A stretch of 64,000 bases of DNA, taken from Undaria pinnatifida (Eukaryota > Sar > Phaeophyceae > Laminariales > Alariaceae). The stretch lies in NCBI GenBank assembly GCA_012845835.1, contig JABAKD010000007.1, positions 6,798,222 through 6,862,221 of the forward strand. Direction: 5' to 3'. Numbering within the stretch: position 1 is the first letter of the stretch; each line of letters begins with the position of its first letter. Below are positions 43,470 to 56,346 of the stretch, piece after piece. The translations under genes and the position numbers were made by a program. Below the pieces are notes generated by a model. That model was not told where the DNA came from. It saw only the letters and a program-made list of their open reading frames with translations, and did not search any database.

Positions 43470-43835
43470 GGCCGCTGGTTGTGCCAGTTCGGTTTTGGCC
43501 GGGTTTTATCCGTGCTTCCCCTCACACCAGAACTGTTTCGTTTGAAAGATTCCGGAGCTTTCTGGCCAAGCCATTCAACCAATCAGTGTTATTATGTCAT
43601 GCATGTGCTGGAGTGATCCTCTGTTCCACCCGTGTACTTTTTCTTCTACCCTTTCTTTATGGGCGACGCAGATCCAGCGCCACCGGCGGAGCATGGTCTA
43701 TCGATATTTGTCGTGCTTGGCCATCACACCAGCGCTCCTCGTTTTCGGAGGTTCAGGATCTTGATGGCAAACCATTGATCCAATCAGTGTTTCATGCTAT
43801 GTTGTAGGGTAATCTTCTGTCATGTCGTTGTACTT
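43470..43835. repeat. Tandem duplication, about 225-bp unit
   Basis: Blocks near 43525-43620 (CACACCAGAACTGTTTCGTT, GGCCAAGCCATTCAACCAAT, CAGTGTTATTATGTCATGC) recur near 43725-43800 (CACACCAGCGCTCCTCGTTT, GGCAAACCATTGATCCAATC, AGTGTTTCATGCTATG). The combined open frame is therefore a repeat and is not called. Confidence 0.7.
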
Positions 43836-43960
43836 GCGGAGCCGTAGCCGTACCGCTAGAAAAAAACAAAAGTTTATTTTTCAACACACAAAAATATTTT
43901 ACCCCCAAAAAAAGTTTGTACGTACTGTAGAACGTTCTGGTGTGCTCCCTTAATTAACAA

Positions 43961-43996
43961 TAGTCTAGACTAGACTATTAGTCTAGTCTAGTCTAT
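43961..43996. repeat. CTAG palindrome cluster
   Basis: Thirty-six bases made almost wholly of TAGTCTAGACTA-type units: TAGTCTAGACTAGACTA then TTAGTCTAGTCTAGTCTAT. The largest cluster of a motif scattered over the window. Confidence 0.9.
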
Positions 43997-45140
43997 ACGT
44001 ATCGCTTTTCTGCTTTTTGTCCCAAACAGGTTGTACCCGGGCCGGCCCGTTTCTCGGCCCGCGCAAGCCCGTGGGTCGCTCAATGAGCAGCGCGGACGTC
44101 TGTGTCGTAGAAGTTGAACTGTATTGCGGTAGATCACATATCATTGGCCGCGGCTTGGACCGGCATGTGAAACCACATAGGCTGCCTCAATGGCGGGGTA
44201 GGCGGCGTAGTATTTTGTAGTAGTATCATCAGTAATAAACACCGTATCTCATGGGCAGCGGGCCGGAGCTCATGTAGACACGTTGGCCACCGCATGCGCT
44301 GGGAAGAGCGTCCCAAGTAGCGCCCACATATCATGGGCCGCCGCCAGGCGTGGCCCGGCCCATCCCGTTTACAAACAAAATCGGTCCGGCTCAACCCGGA
44401 CCGAACCACTGACGCATGACACGAAACCGGAACTGGTTGAGCAGGAAAGAACATCCAAGCCGTGGCAATACTGCAGTTTATCGGCCTTCAATCCCCCCCC
44501 CGAGGGAGCGAAGACAGGCACCCAAAAACGAAGTTAGCGACACTACGGACAGGGGACAGTTCTCAACCAAGAAGGCTAACACGATATGGGTTGTTGCCTT
44601 GCTACCCTGTCTGCTGTATACTTCCAGCTTTCTTCGACCGCGATTTCTCTACCACCCCCCCCCCGTCCGTTGGCCTTGGATGCCACGTATCCAGGACGCG
44701 CGTAGCTCCGAGCGCTTTGCGCTTTTCCTCGTGTAATTTAGCCATGAACCGTTCGGCTCCTTCAAAGGGCCCCCTCGCCGACTTGCCAGCCTTAGTTGCT
44801 GCACTTGCCCACAGCACAGTTTCAACCTAACAAACCGCATGCCGCTCAGGCTTCGGTTGATCGCAAAATCGTCAAATAGGCAAGTTATATGTACCAATTT
44901 ATCCATGGAGCTCACAGATCCAGGGGTTTCCCAAGCTGCTATCCGCCGAAACGTCGTCGGACTGGGTCATCGCCGTTTTGGTTGTCGTGTCATTGCCCCC
45001 GTGAAGAAGAGCTGCCGTTTCCGGATGGTCTTTCGATGCTCACGAGTGTATTCAACTTGAGGGCCTCGTCGTACGAAACGTTGGTGCTGGTGTGGCTCGG
45101 ACGACGCTGGAGTCCAAGAACTTGCTGGTTGGCTAGAAAA

Positions 45141-45560
45141 TGAAGTTAGCCGATCGGAAATTGGGTTAATAATATTGTTTCAAGCCGAGGCGAATATAAT
45201 TACTCTGCTCGAAAACAATACGATAAGATATAGGTCTAGACCAACTGATTAGACTAGATATTTTGAATGCCCAACTAAGCTATCGGCTGCCATGGCTATT
45301 AGAAGGTATGGCGAGAGTCGATATATGTAGGCACACGGTTGCTCATTCAAGAACTATCCGGTGGACTATGAGGTTAGCCGATCGGAGATTGGGTAAATTT
45401 TGTTTGAAGCCTAGGCGGATACCTAATGACTTGGTGGAAAACAATGAATCATACGATACCTGATAACTGATCATAGTGTATATTTTGAATGCCCAAGTTA
45501 TCGGCTGCCATGGCTATCAGAAGCTATGGCGAGAGTCGATATATTTATTAATAGGCACAC
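45141..45560. repeat. Tandem duplication, about 228-bp unit
   Basis: GTTAGCCGATCGGAAATTGGG...ATTTTGAATGCCCAACTAAG...GGCACACGGTTGCTC is followed by a second copy with GTTAGCCGATCGGAGATTGG, ATTTTGAATGCCCAAGTTAT and GGCACACGGTTGCTCGG. The first copy contains GTCTAGAC and GACTAGAT at points where the second has other bases. Confidence 0.85.
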
Positions 45561-45714
45561 GGTTGCTCGGAGTTAATAAGCTACTGCTTTGACGTGCGTT
45601 ATCAGAACGTCTGTGGATGCAAGGAAAATGGATCAGATATTACTGGAGTGAATGGCATGATTCGCTAGACTAGTCTATGACCACAACGCTCGGGAAAGAG
45701 ATTCGCATTTTTTT

Positions 45715-46950
45715 TTCATGTAACTGTTACTCAGAAAAGAACACAGCAGTAAATGGCATTATAGTGCGTATACTGTTCAACTGCTACGCGTTCTACTCTG
45801 CTGCTTGGCACCAGGGGTGCCAGCTTGACAGCTAAATGTAAAATATAACCGAGCAAACCGCATCATCATCACAACCAAGCACTGGTTTACCAGCACTGAC
45901 GCCACTTAGTTTACATTGCTACGTGACCGTATGCTCGTGAACTATTCCATATTACGAACTAAATGTACATAGATTCGCGTTCGTCGAATCTCAAAGGGTG
46001 GTACTAACCTTCAGGGTTGTCCGGTGTGCGCCTACGTTTCGTAAAGGTCCTTCAATTAGGACGTCCATGTTTCACCTGAAAGTGACTTGAAGCAAGTTGT
46101 ACTCTTAACTCGACAAAATCTCCATACCCAAATGAGAGAGAAAAAAACAAAATGGGCTCCAAACAACTGCTACCGTAGTTAGTGGTTAGTGGATAGGGGG
46201 TAGATAGTCCCCGCCAGTCAGCTCATAATGGTAAACCCCGCTACCCCTGCTGCAGCACGCGTCTGGACCGCTGTGAGAAACGAAAGCGTGAGACTTTTTA
46301 TTCAAAATGCAACAGGACCGATACTGGTGATCTCAGAAAAGAGTACAGCCTCCGTAAATGGCATTATAGTCTAGAGCGTATACTGTGCAACTGCTACACG
46401 TTCTACCCTGCTACTTTGCACCAGGGGTGCCAACTCTTAGTAGCTGAATGTAAAATATAACCGAGCAAACCGCACCACAACCAAGCACTGGTTTACCAGC
46501 ACCAACGCTACTTAGTATACATTGCTACGTGACCGTATGCTCGTGAGCTGTGTTCTATGCTACGAACTATATGTATAATCTATAGATTCGCGTTCGTCGA
46601 ATCTCGAAGGATGGTATTGACCTTCAGGGTTGGCCCGTTCGACAACGGAGACTCATGCTACGATAGGTGTGCACCTACGTTTCGTAACGTTCCTTCAGTT
46701 AGGACGTCCATATATCACCTGAAAATGACTTTGAAACAAGTTGTGACAAAATCTCTAGACTAGACTATGATACCCAAATGAAGAAGAAAAACATAAAATA
46801 AATGGGCTCCATCTAACTGCTACCGTAGTTAGTGGTTAGTGGATAGGGGGTAGATAGTCCCCGCCAGTCAGCGAATAATGGTCAACCCCACCACCCCTTC
46901 CGCAAAACGCGTCTGCCCCGCTGTGGGAAACGAAAACGTTCGACTTTTTT
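45715..46950. repeat. Tandem duplication, about 0.6-kb unit
   Basis: Copy 1 (45715-46300) and copy 2 (46330-46950) align over their length through blocks such as CTACTCTGCTGCTTGGCACC / CTACCCTGCTACTTTGCACC, CAGGGGTGCCA, CGAGCAAACCGCA, ACCAAGCACTGGTTTACCAG and AACTGCTACCGTAGTTAGTG. Copy 2 carries two CTAG-type insertions absent from copy 1. Confidence 0.9.
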
Positions 46951-46959
46951 CTCAAAATG

Positions 46960-49900
46960 CAACAGACAGGACGATACTGGGGATCGAGCACTCGCTCATG
47001 AGACTCGAGAAGCGGAAAGACTATCTCCCCACAAAAACCCAGTAACACAACCAAGAAGAGTATACAGCGCTGTGAAACCACTACAATGAGGGGCGTGGAC
47101 TGCCATCGCAGGTTTTGTCTGGATCTACCTTGAACGTGGGCGCTGTAAATGTTGTATGTGGTGTGATGGTGGGGCATACGTGCTGTAACTGTAATATGCA
47201 TGGTGAGAATAGAAGGCCACGGAATTCAATCGTAACCTGCGGGTGCTGTTGGTGCCGAAGGTGTCTATGACTATATTTAAATTCACGCTAGCTGTGAACC
47301 ACCACATTCACCCCTATAATATCAGGTCACAAGTCACAACACACTGTCCCGATAATACAAAGGTCACAGCACACTGCGGTTGGGCAGCCTACAACGCCAC
47401 GTCGTCGAAACCGCTACTGTATGGCAGGGACTATAGGACCAACGGGCCATCATGAAGGTCCAGAGGCATCTGCCAGGTACGTGTGTGCGCTGCGTTATGT
47501 CTGCTTCATGTGGCATGTTTCGAACTATGAGACTTTTTAAGAGACGACCATTCCATTCAAGCAAAGGACGTCGGGGCAAACTTTATGTTATATAAACTTG
47601 ACTTTGTAGTCCTTCTGCAGTAATGAACAACAACAGCAACAAGACGACCGACCACATGTTCCAAACACAACGTGGCGTGCCAGTGGCAACACGCCATTTC
47701 AGAACAGCAGTGGTATCCTCACACTGCAAGACCACCCGATTAAATACTTTCGGATAGATAGGACCAGGTTAATTGTCTCTCCCGATTAGAACCCGGGGAA
47801 GACCTGTCCCTCAAACCCGATCATACCTCGCACCTAAGACGCCCCTACACCTGCGTAGAAGACCCTATGGCGGAACGATCGACCTGCTGACCTGGGCACG
47901 GGCACCCTGGTCTGCTCGTGTGTAAAGGTATCTCTAGCTTTTTGCGTCCTTGACTGCAGCAATACCGTGTACATGTGGTTGTAGACCTTGCTGCGCCCAA
48001 TCAAACACTGAAATAGACTATGTACCGGTACGATTAAACACCGCGTTTTGTCTTGTGCCAGGTTTATACCAAATAGCTTTTATATCGGGATAGGACCAGA
48101 CATGGACGAAAGACTACCGCAAACCACCTGTCCCGAGGTGGTCATAAAGCAGGAATACCGCTGTATGTACGCGTACAAATCATGATACTGCCACTAATAA
48201 GAAATAGTCATGTAGTCTAATGAGTGTACCTTTTGACAGAGCTCCTTCGGGTAGTAGTGCCGGTGTTGGTGTTATTATGGTTGTAGATCTAGACTTGCGT
48301 ACGGTAGAGGTTTGAGCAGGTGTTCACAAACACTCCCGACCGGTTGTTGTCCTGGGGCCACAACGGGGTCACACGGCATCTATCCCCCGAATCCCGTAGT
48401 GAAACTCTATATCGCGCTTCTTCTGTTCGAATGCCCTTGAGAAGGCGGCTCGGATCCCGGCACTTGGGGATGACATTGCCGAGGGGACAAATAGCCACGA
48501 AACAAAGCTGAGACAAGACTACATATGATATATCAACAGAACGGCCACAACCAATCCAACAACGCCCGGCTTGGCGGTATATGCCTGGGCCGTAAACGTA
48601 TTCCCTTCCATGCCCTCCAATCATCAAGTAAACTTGCCCCGAGTTCCACTCACTTGTCAATGTTCGAAGAAGAGCTCCGTTTTATTTTTTGTCCACAACA
48701 ATTTGGACGAAAAAAAGATGAAATGAAAACGGAGGGGGGCTGCATAGACTAGACTATAGTCTATGTCTTGGATTGTTCCGCGCCCCGCCCCCCACTCCCG
48801 CTTGTTCTAAAATCCACGAAGTGACTTGTAAAACCTTAAACTTTTCGACGTTTCCAGTTGTGGAACCTGGGTGTCGATGTACTCCATGGTACTATTTTTG
48901 TGGCGACAGATCACGGTGCGTATGTTACGACTTATGCAACAGCAGTTACAAATTTTACGGTTAGAGTACCAGAGGCGTTTCGTAATAGCAGGGACGCGTC
49001 TAATGCGGCCCCTTGGTTGGTAATTTGGTAGGAAGTTTTGGGCGCACAACCAGAACAACAAGAACAACCAGACAGAGCAACCAAACCAACCAGCCTGCCT
49101 ACCTCCGTCCAACTTCCTTGGTCACCGTCCATAGATCTGGGGAATAAGCAATCAATTTACCATCTATGCCTTTCCTTGCTGGGAGACCTGTGCAGTTTTG
49201 CACCCGAAGCCTGCTGGGCTTTTCTCTGATACGCGTGCAAGCGCACACCCGAACTTCGGTCGGATCATCGATTCGTTCTGCTGAGGTTAGGGCTCGTTTT
49301 TTCACATGTCAGATTTAGGCATGCCACCCCTGCTAGGCTAGTAGACTATCTGTGCATGTAGTGTCTCACATCCTGAACCCAGCACTAATTATTCTTCCCA
49401 TCCATTTCAGCAGGTACTTACTGTATGCTGTTTTGCTACTGTAACAGAGGGAGGAGCATTTCGTGTCGAGGCAGCACAACTACCACCAAAGAAAAAGCAT
49501 GAATGAATGGAGATTGGAATCATTGAACCACATGTTAGCATGTAGACATGTGCCAGGATAACGAGTACAAGTGCCGAACCATTCTGATAAAGTACTCGGA
49601 ACGAATACAGGCCGCTGCGTCCCAATGGCGGGGGGGTAATTGTTCGAAAGTCACGAGATTGGAGATCACCGGGTCATTTCGAAGTGCATACCATGCACAT
49701 ACGTCTTTGGCGATACGTAGTCCTATTAATAGCTACAGGCGCCCTCGTATCACGGCACTTAGCATCGCATGGCTAAACTATCAACCTGTATATTATTTTG
49801 TTTCTATCTTGCAGTTTGTTACCACAGAGCGCATTTTTCGTGCAGGAGGCATCAGGGCTGACACTGGTTGTGCTGGGTGTCGATGGGGGGAAATGTCGGT

Positions 49901-50120
49901 TTAATGCCAAGAACCCCCACATAAAGCGCGGAATATTTTATTGGCCTCGGAAATAAAGTCACGCTTTTTAGTCCGTAATTGATCCGTGTCTTGTGATACC
50001 AGGTATGTTATTTGCACGGAGACATGGCACACTCGTACTCGTACAGCACAGGCGAGTACTCAAATTGCCGCTTTTGCCAAGTGCTGCGCAGGCTCGACGC
50101 AAATACAGTATGTACCAGGT
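46960..50120. other. Region without a recognised gene
   Basis: Several short open frames on both strands, the longest 123 codons (minus strand, 48289-48660), none recognised. A near-palindrome CATAGACTAGACTATAGTCT lies at 48743-48762. Confidence 0.5.
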
Positions 50121-50124
50121 TTTT

Positions 50125-51165
50125 TTGTAGGCCAACAGCAGCCGCCGCAGAATAGCAGCAGTAGTACGTGTCGCAACAGAACAGCAGCAGGCCGGACGCT
50201 TGGCCAACTGTCAGTGATACCTCAATACTGGAGAACTGTTGAGTACGTGCAGCAGCAACAACCGCACCGAGAATAAGCAGCAGCGAAAAACCTCAATGAT
50301 AGCAGCGTAGCAGCAGCGCATAGCTGCACGTCAGCGCTGCTAACCCCTTTAGGGCCCCTATATTAACTCCACCTAAATTTGACCCAAAAAACGGATTACC
50401 AGCTGTAAATGCGTTACTGGTGTGAAATAGCCTAGCTCGGCATCAACCCAGAAGGTAGGCGCAGTGTCTTCTTCGGTTCAATGTACGAGAGAGTCCATCT
50501 ACGAAAATCATAAAAATAGAGTGCAATAGACGCAATAGAAAGACTTTTCAAGAGTTCCCAGCAAGTGGTCAAGACACCACAAAACCCGGAATGTCCCCTA
50601 TGAAAAGAATAACTCGCAACATACTTGTACATTTCTGGGCTTTCTGTGGTTGCTGGTACCGTCACGAGTGTTGTTCTTTTGCTCGTGCTGTTGCTGGTGT
50701 TACTGTTGCTGATTGGTCTTGTGCACCGCCTCGGAAATCCGGGCGGCCACATTGTTAGGTCTGCTGAATGTATCTGGTGCCGCTGGTGCCACTGCAATTG
50801 CTGCCGCTGCTGTCACTGTTGTTGCCCACGCTGCTGCCATAAATATCATCTGGTATGCGTTGCTACTATCTCGGCTGCATACTTGTTTTTGCTGCTACTA
50901 CCACTGCGACGGTGGCGGCAGCTAACGCTATTGCCATCCCTGCTGCCACAGCTAATGCTGCCACCAACACTCATGCGGATCTTGCCGCTATTGCTATTGT
51001 CACTGCGGCTATATACCGTTTCTACCGCTACTGCTGCTGTTGACGCTGCAGGGCCTACTCCTAAACATATTGTTGAAGCTGCACCGCTGCTCCCCTCCAC
51101 TGGTACTGCTGTCTATACTACCACTGCTGCTGCCGTCACTGCTGTGTACTGCTGCTGCTACTCTT
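50125..51165. repeat. CAG / GCTGCT triplet-rich region
   Basis: CAGCAG-type triplets at 50140-50320 on the plus strand, then GCTGCTGTTGCTGGTG-type triplets at 50660-51165. The open frame of 197 codons over the second part is Leu/Val/Thr/Ala low complexity and is not called as a gene. Confidence 0.7.
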
Positions 51166-51657
51166 CAAAAAACAAAATTGGGCAAACATCATACCAATGC
51201 AGCAATGCAAACCCCTGAACACGCACGCACGCGCGCCCAAACGACCCACCCACCCTCCCACCCACCCCCCCACCTCACCCCCTCACTATCTATTCACCAA
51301 ATCGCAACAGCCCTCACCCTCCCTCACCTTCCCCACTCCACCCCCCTCTCCCATAATACCGCGGCAGTAAAACACAGGGGAAAAACAACGAACTTGATAT
51401 GGAACACACTGTTTCTCAAGCAAAAAATCTAGCCTGGGACAGTACCCCGGACATAAAGTAGAGGGCCTATCCTGTGTAAGAGGGGGCTTGCTAACGCGGC
51501 TCTGCTGAAGCCGCCATCGCCTGGGCGCGTTTCTTCGCGGCCAACTTTTCCAATGCGCGCTGCCTGTCCCTCACGCACGTCAGCACCCAAGTTACCATGC
51601 AAACCCCAAACCAGCAGTCAGACGGATAGACAGACAAATAGGCAGACAAACAGGAAA

Positions 51658-52535
<878 letters not shown>

Positions 52536-52713
52536 CATACAGACATCATTCGGGATGAATTAAAAAAAATGACTGAACACATCTTTGGGTGGAATATCGA
52601 AACTTTCACACAATGGACGGATCACGATCTTGATCTAAATCCTGTTGCTGCCCTGATGATATGCGATGCAAGATTATATAAAAAATATTTCAAGGACATC
52701 AGCCGTGAGTTAA

Positions 52714-52752
52714 ACGAATTTCAGGTCAATACTCATCTTTGCAAGCTGCGTT
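52714..52752 (-). repeat. AGCTTGCAAAGATGA dispersed element, short
   Basis: Minus strand: CGCAGCTTGCAAAGATGAGT then ATTGACCTGAAATTCGTTTA, a short-form copy. Confidence 0.65.
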
Positions 52753-52759
52753 GTTGGTA

Positions 52760-54320
52760 CTTATAATATACTACATGGGTGAGTTTTATTGGGATGAGTC
52801 CTATTTTGGTTTAGTACAGATGACCTCTCTTGCACAGATCCCACTCAGGAAACATGCGCTGGATCATCGCCGTACTGAAATCAAATCAAGAAGGAAAACT
52901 CCAACCTTACACGATAGAGAACGGCACGGCGCGATTGTGTGGAAAAGTTCACGAGGACGGCCGAGGCCGAGCGACTAAGAGGCGGCAAGGACAGGGGAGG
53001 GGTCATGTACTCATTGGGGAGGGGGGGCAGGGACAGAGTGGTTTAAGGTGCACCGATCCATCGATCAATCTACCACTCGGTAATCTATCGACACGTCCAT
53101 CCATCTTCCCAACCACTCATCAATCTATCCATCCGAACAAAGAACAAACCGATTCAGGGACGCAACATGGCCCCTCCCCCCCCGCCGCCTCCACGTGCAC
53201 CTACCAACATGAACCACAAACACATAATTCCTGTAGTGCAACATAACTCCCCCTTTGCCACGGCTGTCTCTGGAAGTGGCCATACCGGAAAATTAATTAA
53301 CTCACTGTAGCTGCCATTCACATGCAAGTCCGCCTCACAAGCGGTTGTTCGTAGGATGCAGTTCACCCCTCATCCGACTAGCCGAACACCTCACGACGCT
53401 TCGTGCTTGGTGCAAGCAATATCTGCCTGATCGGTGAAAACCGGGCATGCTCCATCCCGGCATTGTAGGGGTGCGAGGGTCTATGGTCATACGACTACGG
53501 CCATGCATGAATATCGAAGTACAGCCCCCCTAACCCCTCCCTAACCTCTTCCTGCGGCAGAAATCACATTCAATACAAACTCCAAGCCAACTACTGTTTC
53601 CCACAAGAAGAAGTGCTTGCAAAAGTTCCAAAGGGGCCAACATACTAGATTAGCACCTGTTCGCAGCCATTCGCGCCCTCGCCTCCGGAGACATGCCTCC
53701 CCCGGTGGCCTTGGAGGGGGGGGGAGGGGATGATACGTCGAGAGCATTGTTGGGGTGGAGGGGGGAGCGGGAGATCCACCCCCCCTGCTTGGGTGCTGCC
53801 TGCAGAGTGGGGGGGGAAGGGAAGCAGGCACGGATTGGGAGGGTTAGGCTTACACAGTTCGGATTTGTTTCGACAGCAGGTACGATGTCGTTTATCGAAA
53901 TCGCACACGTACCATACGCAGCCCCTTCCAAGGGACCCTAGTGCGTCGGGCCGGAGGTCCCTTGCATGCCAACGTCCCTTATCGGAGTTGGCACATCTGC
54001 ACTGTAGGATCACATAACTCATTACGTAGCCATCTCGTCGCGTTTTGCAAGCGGGAGGCAGTGTATTGGCCAATTTTAAGGCACCTTGGGTCCCTTGTTA
54101 CGTGTTGCGTCCACTACAAGGGACGAGGTCCCTTCAAGTGGAAAAAAAGGTGCGCAGAAATAAGGGTCGCTTATATACCCCGTTTCCTTATCTCAGGGTG
54201 CCTTCAACAAGGGCCGCCTACTGTACTCGTATCATAAGCACACCCATTTTATGAAGTAGTACATTGACTTCCTGTAAAAAATTGTTACATGCGTAATTTT
54301 GATAAGTACTAAGTATAATT
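52760..54320. other. Region without a recognised gene; G-rich runs
   Basis: Contains G-runs at 53710-53820 and repeated AAGGGAC/GTCCCTT motifs between 53925 and 54135. No gene is recognised. Confidence 0.45.
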
Positions 54321-54327
54321 ATTACGA

Positions 54328-54386
54328 ATACGCCAGCTGTGAGCGCGACCGACTGAGCGGTCGACACTCAGCTTTGCAAGCTGCGT
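54328..54386 (-). repeat. AGCTTGCAAAGATGA dispersed element, hairpin variant
   Basis: Minus strand: ACGCAGCTTGCAAAGCTGAG, a GTCGACCGCTCAGTCGGTCG segment and CTCACAGCTGG. Matches the variant at 28334-28398. Confidence 0.65.
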
Positions 54387-54419
54387 TAATTTGGGGGTAA
54401 GGGTATGTTTCGAAGATAT

Positions 54420-54790
54420 ATATACTCCCCGCCTCCCGCCCCCTTTTGATCAAATTCAGGCCCCGACGTCCTTCAAAAAGCCGCCCTCCCCTTACCGGTT
54501 ATTCGACTTACAGTATTCACTTAATACACTGATGCATTTCCTTCCACAGCTGTCAGATTTTGTCCCCCTCAGAAACGGGTTATATAGATTCCGCGCACAG
54601 ACTGCCTATATCACCCTGTTGACCCTAATAGCTACACCGTAGTTGCAAGGGGAGTCGCCGACCTATATCCTTAATGAGGACACACACCCCGTAATACGCG
54701 CGATCGGAGTATCACACACAGCTTGCAAAGATGAGTCTCGACAAAATATTCGATCTCACAGCTAGAGTGCATTTTAATTTTCATTATATA
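54420..54790 (+). repeat. 0.4-kb dispersed repeat, copy 2
   Basis: Second copy of the repeat at 42360-42780, ending with the long-form AGCTTGCAAAGATGA element. Here the tail reads CACAGCTAGAGTGCATTTTA without the insertion seen in copy 3 of the 43-kb cluster. Confidence 0.8.
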
Positions 54791-55350
54791 CCTGGTATAG
54801 CTTTGCAAGCTGCGTTAATATGGGGGGTAAGAGTATGTTTCGAAGGTATATACCAATACCGTAAGTCCAACTACTGCACATACTCTCGGCCATAGTACTA
54901 TTTGTAGATGGCATGCATGAGTTCAACAACATACAAATAATATTTTTTTGGGAGCAGCCGACTTTCATTATCGAATGCCGTATTAATGTCAACATGTTAG
55001 ATAACTAGCAATACTCTGTATTCGTACTCCTTCCGATATTAAAGCGGAGAAAAACGAAAATAAACCACCCACCATACATATGATAGAGCAGTATAGTGGA
55101 ACTACAGTAAGTGCTGGTAATAAATTTATAAAATAGATACGTATGATGTTAGATCTAGCTCAAAATTCGCCACCTAAAGTAAAAATACCAACACCAACCA
55201 TTAGTCTATACGTAGTGGGAGAAAAAACGCATACCAGGTATATATGTACGTATATATGTACCTGGTATATTTTTTTTTCAAACAAAAGAATAGAACCCCT
55301 CCCATTAAAAAAACTCACCCACACAGCAGTACGTATATTACAAGAACCAA

Positions 55351-55412
55351 AAACGTAGCTTGCAAAGATGGGTATTGACCCGAAATTCGTCGAACTTACG
55401 GCTCACGTCCTC
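55351..55412 (+). repeat. AGCTTGCAAAGATGA element, short form
   Basis: GTAGCTTGCAAAGATGGGTA, then TTGACCCGAAATTCGTCGAA and CTTACGGCTCACGTCC. A near-identical partner follows at 55551; the DNA between (AACAATATATATG, ACCCCTCCCAT, ACTCACCCACACAG) is also duplicated. Confidence 0.75.
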
Positions 55413-55550
55413 AAAAATATATTTATAAAATATCAACACCAACAATTATAGTGGAGAAAAACAATATATATGTATATAATATACAAAATAATAGGACCCC
55501 TCCCATGAAGAAAAAACTCACCCACACAGTATATTACAAGTACCAACAAC

Positions 55551-55610
55551 GCCGCTTGCAAAGATGAGTATTGACCCGAAATTCGTCGAACTCACGGCTG
55601 ACGTCCTTAC
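55551..55610 (+). repeat. AGCTTGCAAAGATGA element, short form
   Basis: CGCTTGCAAAGATGAGTATT then GACCCGAAATTCGTCGAACT and CACGGCTGACGTCC. Second unit of the 55.15-55.61 kb tandem pair. Confidence 0.75.
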
Positions 55611-55769
55611 TCTTTTTTATAAAATATACTCCCCGCCCCCCGCCCCCCGCCTCCGCGCTCCGCCGGCTACACTCCGGCCTCTAGGTCTACTTGCTCAAGT
55701 AGTTCACCTGTCCCTCCCGAGGAACCGCTGTCACGCCATTGGCCGACCCACCCAAAGCCCTCCTCTAGA

Positions 55770-56345
55770 AAAGGATTAGAATAAGGTACAACAAAAAACG
55801 TGACAGTTGCGGCGGGAACAAAAGGGGGAAAAAATGACGGCACAACCAAAAGGCGGCGTTAAAATAAGAAAGCAGAATCAAAAGGACGGCCGTCACACAA
55901 AAACGAGGTGAAAAAAAAAAACAAAGCCGCAGACTACGTATCAAAAGGAGGCGGCTAAATAGAAAGCATCTTGAAAGTACGTAAGAGTAAGTCAAAGGTG
56001 GCCAACATTGACCCTCTGCATAGTTGAAAGGCGGCGGGAACAGAGAAAGGCGAAAGTATGAGGCGAATACGAACACACACAAAAACGACACGAACAAAGG
56101 CATTTACTATTTAGTCTACAGTTTTCCTTGGTGTGATATCAGTTACGAATACGTAAAAAGCAGCACAGCAAAAACGCGGTCTGTGTGAACGGTGGCGGAA
56201 CCAACAGGCGGCAGAACAACCCCCCTCACCCACCCCACCCGAGTATGCTACAGCTAAACACTAAAAGGGATGGTAGAGAAGAAGGGATCAACGAAATAAG
56301 TATTTCGTAAAACAAACGAACACTTTGATGGCGGGATGAAGCAGT
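55770..56345. other. Purine-rich region, possible 5' part of the LINE relic
   Basis: GGCGGC, AAAGGCGGC and AAAACGA motifs recur on the plus strand. There is no open frame of note. Position suggests 5' untranslated sequence or an upstream frame of the LINE that follows, but nothing proves it. Confidence 0.3.
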
Positions 56346-56346
56346 T

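Noticed and set aside
44602..44817. 71-codon minus-strand frame of normal complexity (A-E-R-F-M-A-K-L-H-E-E-K)
   Set aside because: It looks protein-like, but no splice partners or recognisable domain were found, so it is not listed as a gene.
50625..51218. 197-codon open frame, Leu/Val/Thr/Ala-rich, membrane-like
   Set aside because: It overlies a GCT/GTT triplet tract; composition and overlapping open frames point to low-complexity DNA.
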